Shown: piece after piece, positions 15,078 to 17,234 of the stretch
Layout of the letters: every line of letters begins with the position of its first letter
Numbering within the stretch: the stretch's first letter is position 1
Origin: Gp6-AA40 sp050742535
GTDB lineage: Bacteria > Acidobacteriota > Vicinamibacteria > Vicinamibacterales > UBA2999
Length of the DNA: 17,234 bases
Direction: 5' to 3'
Assembly: GCA_050742535.1 (NCBI GenBank)
Contig: JBOGIQ010000106.1
Location: 1 to 17,234 of the forward strand
The notes under the pieces: generated by a model
What the model was told of the DNA's origin: nothing
Databases searched by the model: none
Seen by the model: only the letters and a program-made list of their open reading frames with translations
Program-made: the position numbers and the translations under genes

Positions 15078-16808
15078 CTACTTCGCTTCGAGGCCGCCGG
15101 TGAGCCCTTCGACCTGATGGCCGATGGCGAGCTTGCGGGCGCGCATGATCTCCGCCGGGGTCGCGACCTTGGGATCGACCCTCGCCTGCGAGCAGGTGAA
15201 TCCGCGCAGCGTGCACTCGGAGGTGTTGTGCGTGATGCCGCGCTGCTTCATCACCGTTGCCATCAACGCCACCGCGTCCTCGTGAATGATGACGGCGTTG
15301 TTGGGCACGAACGTGCCGACGCCGATGGCGTAGTCGATTGGCATCAGCGGCTCGTTGCTGGAGCCGAACGCCCCGTCGTTCTTCTTGCCCAGGTCATGCG
15401 CGCTGAGATCGGCGCCGGCGTCGATCAAGTACTGAATGATCGGGACGCTGCCGAAGTTGCCCGCGGCCATCAGCGGGGTGATGCCGTAGTCGTCCGGCCA
15501 GTTGACGTCGTTGCCCAGTTCGACGAAGAGCTTCACGACCTGCAGCCGCTCGTCCGGCGACTTGCCGCGATGATAGCCGTGGATGAAGCCGAGACCGGCC
15601 GCTGCCGACAGCATGTTCTCACTGTCCCGGGAAATGATCTTCGGGTCGGCGCCGCGGTCGAGGAGCAGCTTCACCAGCTCGAGGTCGCCGGCAAACGCGG
15701 CGCGCATCAGCGCCGTGGCAAAGACGATGCGCGGGGAGCCTTCGCGCATGCGGGCGCGCGGCGTGTTGTTGACGAGCGCGTTCGGGTTGGCGCCGGCGTC
15801 GAGCATCTTGCGGATGAGCGGCATCGGATCGAGCGTCACCATCCACGGGAAGTTCGGCGCGGTCTCCATGTTGCGCCGATCGACCGCGTAGAACAGCGGC
15901 GTGAACCGCTGCGCGTCCGCCATGTTGACGTCCGCCTTGTTGTCGACGAGGAACGACGCCACCTCGTAATTTCCGTTGAAGATGGCCAGGGCGAGCGCCG
16001 TCTTGCCGTCGCCCGCCGCCGCGTTGACGTCGGCTCCGGCTCCCACGAGGAGACGCGACAGATCGACGTCGCCTTCGCGCGCGGCCAGCATCAGCGGTGT
16101 CAGCCAGCCGCTGGCGAACTCCGCGGGTTTCGCGTCCGTCGCGTTCGTCAGCGGCGTGCGCCCCTCGAACCCGCGCCCGTTGGCGGCGGCGACGAAATTC
16201 GATCGCGCCTTCACGTCCGCGCCGGCTGCGATCAGCAGCCGCGCCGCTTCGAGGTGTCCTTCCGAGACCGCCCACATCAATGCCGTGGTGCCGCCCCAGG
16301 TTTCCCTCGCGTTGACGTCCGCGCCGGCCTCGACGAGCAGACGAAGCGCGCCGGTGCCGCCCGTTCGCGCGGCCATCATCAGCGCGGTGTCGCGCGCCGT
16401 GGTCAGCGGTTCATTCGGATTTGCACCGGCCTTGAGCAGCCGATCGATCATCGCTGCGCTGCCGTTCGTCGCCGCGAGCTGCAGCGGCGTGACGCCTTCC
16501 CGGGTGCGCGCGGTGATGCGTGCGCCGGCGCGGATGAGCACGTCGGCCATCTCCGCATCGTCGCGCTCGACGGCCCAGTGGAGGGCCGTGCTGCCGTCGA
16601 CCTGCGCCGCGTTGACGTCGGCCTTGCGGGCGAGTGCCGTCCGGACGGCGGTGCGGTCGCCACGTTTGGCCGCGTCGGCGACGTCGGTCGGTCCAGCGTA
16701 GGCGGTGGAGGGCATCAGGAAACTCCCAACTACCAACACCCAACTCCCGAAAAGACCTTTTCGGGAACGTTTGGAGGTTGGGGGTTGGAAGTTGGGAGTT
16801 GTTCTCAT
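15078..16808 (-). CDS. secreted ankyrin-repeat protein
   Basis: A 576-residue protein. About ten or eleven ankyrin repeats run from residue 40 to about 490, with the usual TPLxxAxxxGxxxxxxxLLxxGADxN pattern (for example DGSTALHWAVERDDAEMADVL, then GVTPLQLAATNG, ALMMAARTGG, TALMWAVSEGH, TPLMLAAREGD). The last about 80 residues form a tail with two cysteines in CTLRGFTC, ending GLEAK. Residues 12-38 act as a signal peptide: basic KRSRKG, hydrophobic LFGSWVLVVGSFL, then PSTAYA before GPTD. The start at 16808 is backed by GAAGG about 8 bases upstream and by an ATGA overlap with the preceding gene. The signal-coding DNA is the palindromic heptad-repeat element at 16721-16802. Role: envelope protein-protein binding; partner unknown. 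Confidence 0.9.
   Translation of the reverse strand: MRTTPNFQPPTSKRSRKGLFGSWVLVVGSFLMPSTAYAGPTDVADAAKRGDRTAVRTALARKADVNAAQVDGSTALHWAVERDDAEMADVLIRAGARITARTREGVTPLQLAATNGSAAMIDRLLKAGANPNEPLTTARDTALMMAARTGGTGALRLLVEAGADVNARETWGGTTALMWAVSEGHLEAARLLIAAGADVKARSNFVAAANGRGFEGRTPLTNATDAKPAEFASGWLTPLMLAAREGDVDLSRLLVGAGADVNAAAGDGKTALALAIFNGNYEVASFLVDNKADVNMADAQRFTPLFYAVDRRNMETAPNFPWMVTLDPMPLIRKMLDAGANPNALVNNTPRARMREGSPRIVFATALMRAAFAGDLELVKLLLDRGADPKIISRDSENMLSAAAGLGFIHGYHRGKSPDERLQVVKLFVELGNDVNWPDDYGITPLMAAGNFGSVPIIQYLIDAGADLSAHDLGKKNDGAFGSSNEPLMPIDYAIGVGTFVPNNAVIIHEDAVALMATVMKQRGITHNTSECTLRGFTCSQARVDPKVATPAEIMRARKLAIGHQVEGLTGGLEAK
16721..16802. repeat. palindromic heptad-repeat element inside the ankyrin gene
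   Basis: The left arm (16721-16744) and the reverse complement of the right arm (16779-16802) agree over 24 bases with two mismatches, around a perfect 9-bp core TCCCGAAAA/TTTTCGGGA with loop GACC (about 16746-16767). Outside the core both arms are built from a 7-base unit of the type GTTGGNN on one strand (GTTGGGG, GTTGGAA, GTTGGGA). The right arm has about ten extra bases. It is a strong hairpin and looks like a dispersed intergenic repeat, here located in coding sequence. Confidence 0.8.
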
Positions 16809-17234
16809 CGACTGACCTTCAGCTGAACAGGTGCGGACGGGTAACCTTCGAGCGCAAGCGTTTTCGCGGCCGCATCCAGCGCGATCTTCGTCGCGAGCGA
16901 CGTCTTGCCTTCGCCGGCGCCTTTCGCCCCGACGCGCATTTCAATCACCGTGAATTCAGCGTCCACCGCTGGTCCGGGTGCCGGCGACCAGCCCGGCGCG
17001 TGCGCACCGAGCCGGCGATCGGTCACGAGCACGATGCGCTCGGTTCCTTCATCCGCCGCCGGAGCGCGCCACGCGTACTTGATCGAATAGCCGGTCACCC
17101 CATCACCCCAGACGAACCCGACGGTCGGCGCGGACTTGACTGCCGCCGTCAGCCTGGCCATGGGATCGGCCGGCGGGGCGGCACCGCGACCGCCACGGCC
17201 GCCGCGTCCACCGCCGCCGCGTCCACCACCACGT
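16805..17234 (-). CDS. unrecognised protein with a Gly/Arg-rich stretch (5' end outside the window)
   Basis: The frame is open to the right edge of the window, so at least 142 residues are visible and an ATG at 17161 is probably internal. The visible N-terminal part is a run of Gly and Arg (GGGRGGGGRGGRGGRG), followed by AAPPADP and a domain MARLTAAVKSAPTVGFVWGDG that continues through the beta-rich YSIKYAWRAPAADEGTERIVLVTDRR to EFTVIEMRVGAKGAGEGKTS and PVQLKVSR. I do not recognise the family. Its TGA overlaps the ATG of the ankyrin gene (ATGA), so the two are cotranscribed and translationally coupled, suggesting joint action. Confidence 0.65.
   Translation of the reverse strand, partial: RGGGRGGGGRGGRGGRGAAPPADPMARLTAAVKSAPTVGFVWGDGVTGYSIKYAWRAPAADEGTERIVLVTDRRLGAHAPGWSPAPGPAVDAEFTVIEMRVGAKGAGEGKTSLATKIALDAAAKTLALEGYPSAPVQLKVSR

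Noticed and set aside
16713..16715. Alternative ankyrin start at 16715
   Set aside because: No ribosome site precedes it and it would remove the signal peptide; the start at 16808 has GAAGG and a coupled ATGA overlap.
14835..16826. Plus-strand open frame of 663 codons
   Set aside because: It is antisense to the ankyrin gene, Arg-rich, and has no recognisable domain. High GC makes long shadow frames common here.

Overview
This high-GC (roughly 63-65 %) window reads like a chromosomal piece of a soil Acidobacteriota, possibly a Vicinamibacteria-type lineage. That placement is inference. It rests on two proteins of the TIGR03435 'soil-associated' family, many small secreted or membrane proteins, PQQ-like propeller and ankyrin-repeat proteins, and a general bias toward extracytoplasmic functions. 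I saw no rRNA, tRNA, CRISPR array, transposase or integrase.

Layout. (a) 1-1705: the C-terminal end of an unrecognised conserved protein (+), convergent with a membrane-anchored PQQ-like beta-propeller protein (-). (b) 1889-2973 (+): a six-cysteine secreted mini-protein followed by a TIGR03435 protein. (c) 6951-2982 (-): an operon-like row, in order a LolA-like periplasmic protein, an eight-cysteine secreted mini-protein, a membrane-anchored thioredoxin with a CQFC site, a second TIGR03435 protein, a one-TM protein and a polytopic membrane protein. Two junctions in this row are 4-base ATGA stop/start overlaps. Blocks (b) and (c) converge with only 8 bases between stop codons, and each pairs a Cys-rich secreted peptide with a TIGR03435 protein. 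(d) 8663-7161 (-): a secreted alpha/beta hydrolase and a hotdog thioesterase. (e) 8765-9611 (+): an AraC-type sensor domain that has lost its DNA-binding half, ending at a perfect hairpin, then a small cupin. This is followed at 9645-9774 (-) by a decayed second copy of the thioesterase gene. (f) 14773-9799 (-): a one-heme cytochrome-like lipoprotein and a 1124-residue copper protein joining a carboxypeptidase-regulatory-like domain, a complete multicopper oxidase, and a galactose/glyoxal-oxidase-like domain. In the last domain the crosslinking Cys appears to be Ser. (g) 17234-15078 (-): a Gly/Arg-rich partial gene overlapping, by ATGA, a secreted ankyrin-repeat protein whose signal peptide is encoded by a palindromic heptad-repeat element.

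Working together. Block (c) plus (b) suggests an envelope system in which cysteine-rich exported peptides are made next to a dedicated thiol-disulfide protein and TIGR03435 partners. Block (f) looks like an extracytoplasmic copper/heme oxidation module. Both readings are inferences from domain content and gene order. All family assignments were made by reading motifs, with no database search.
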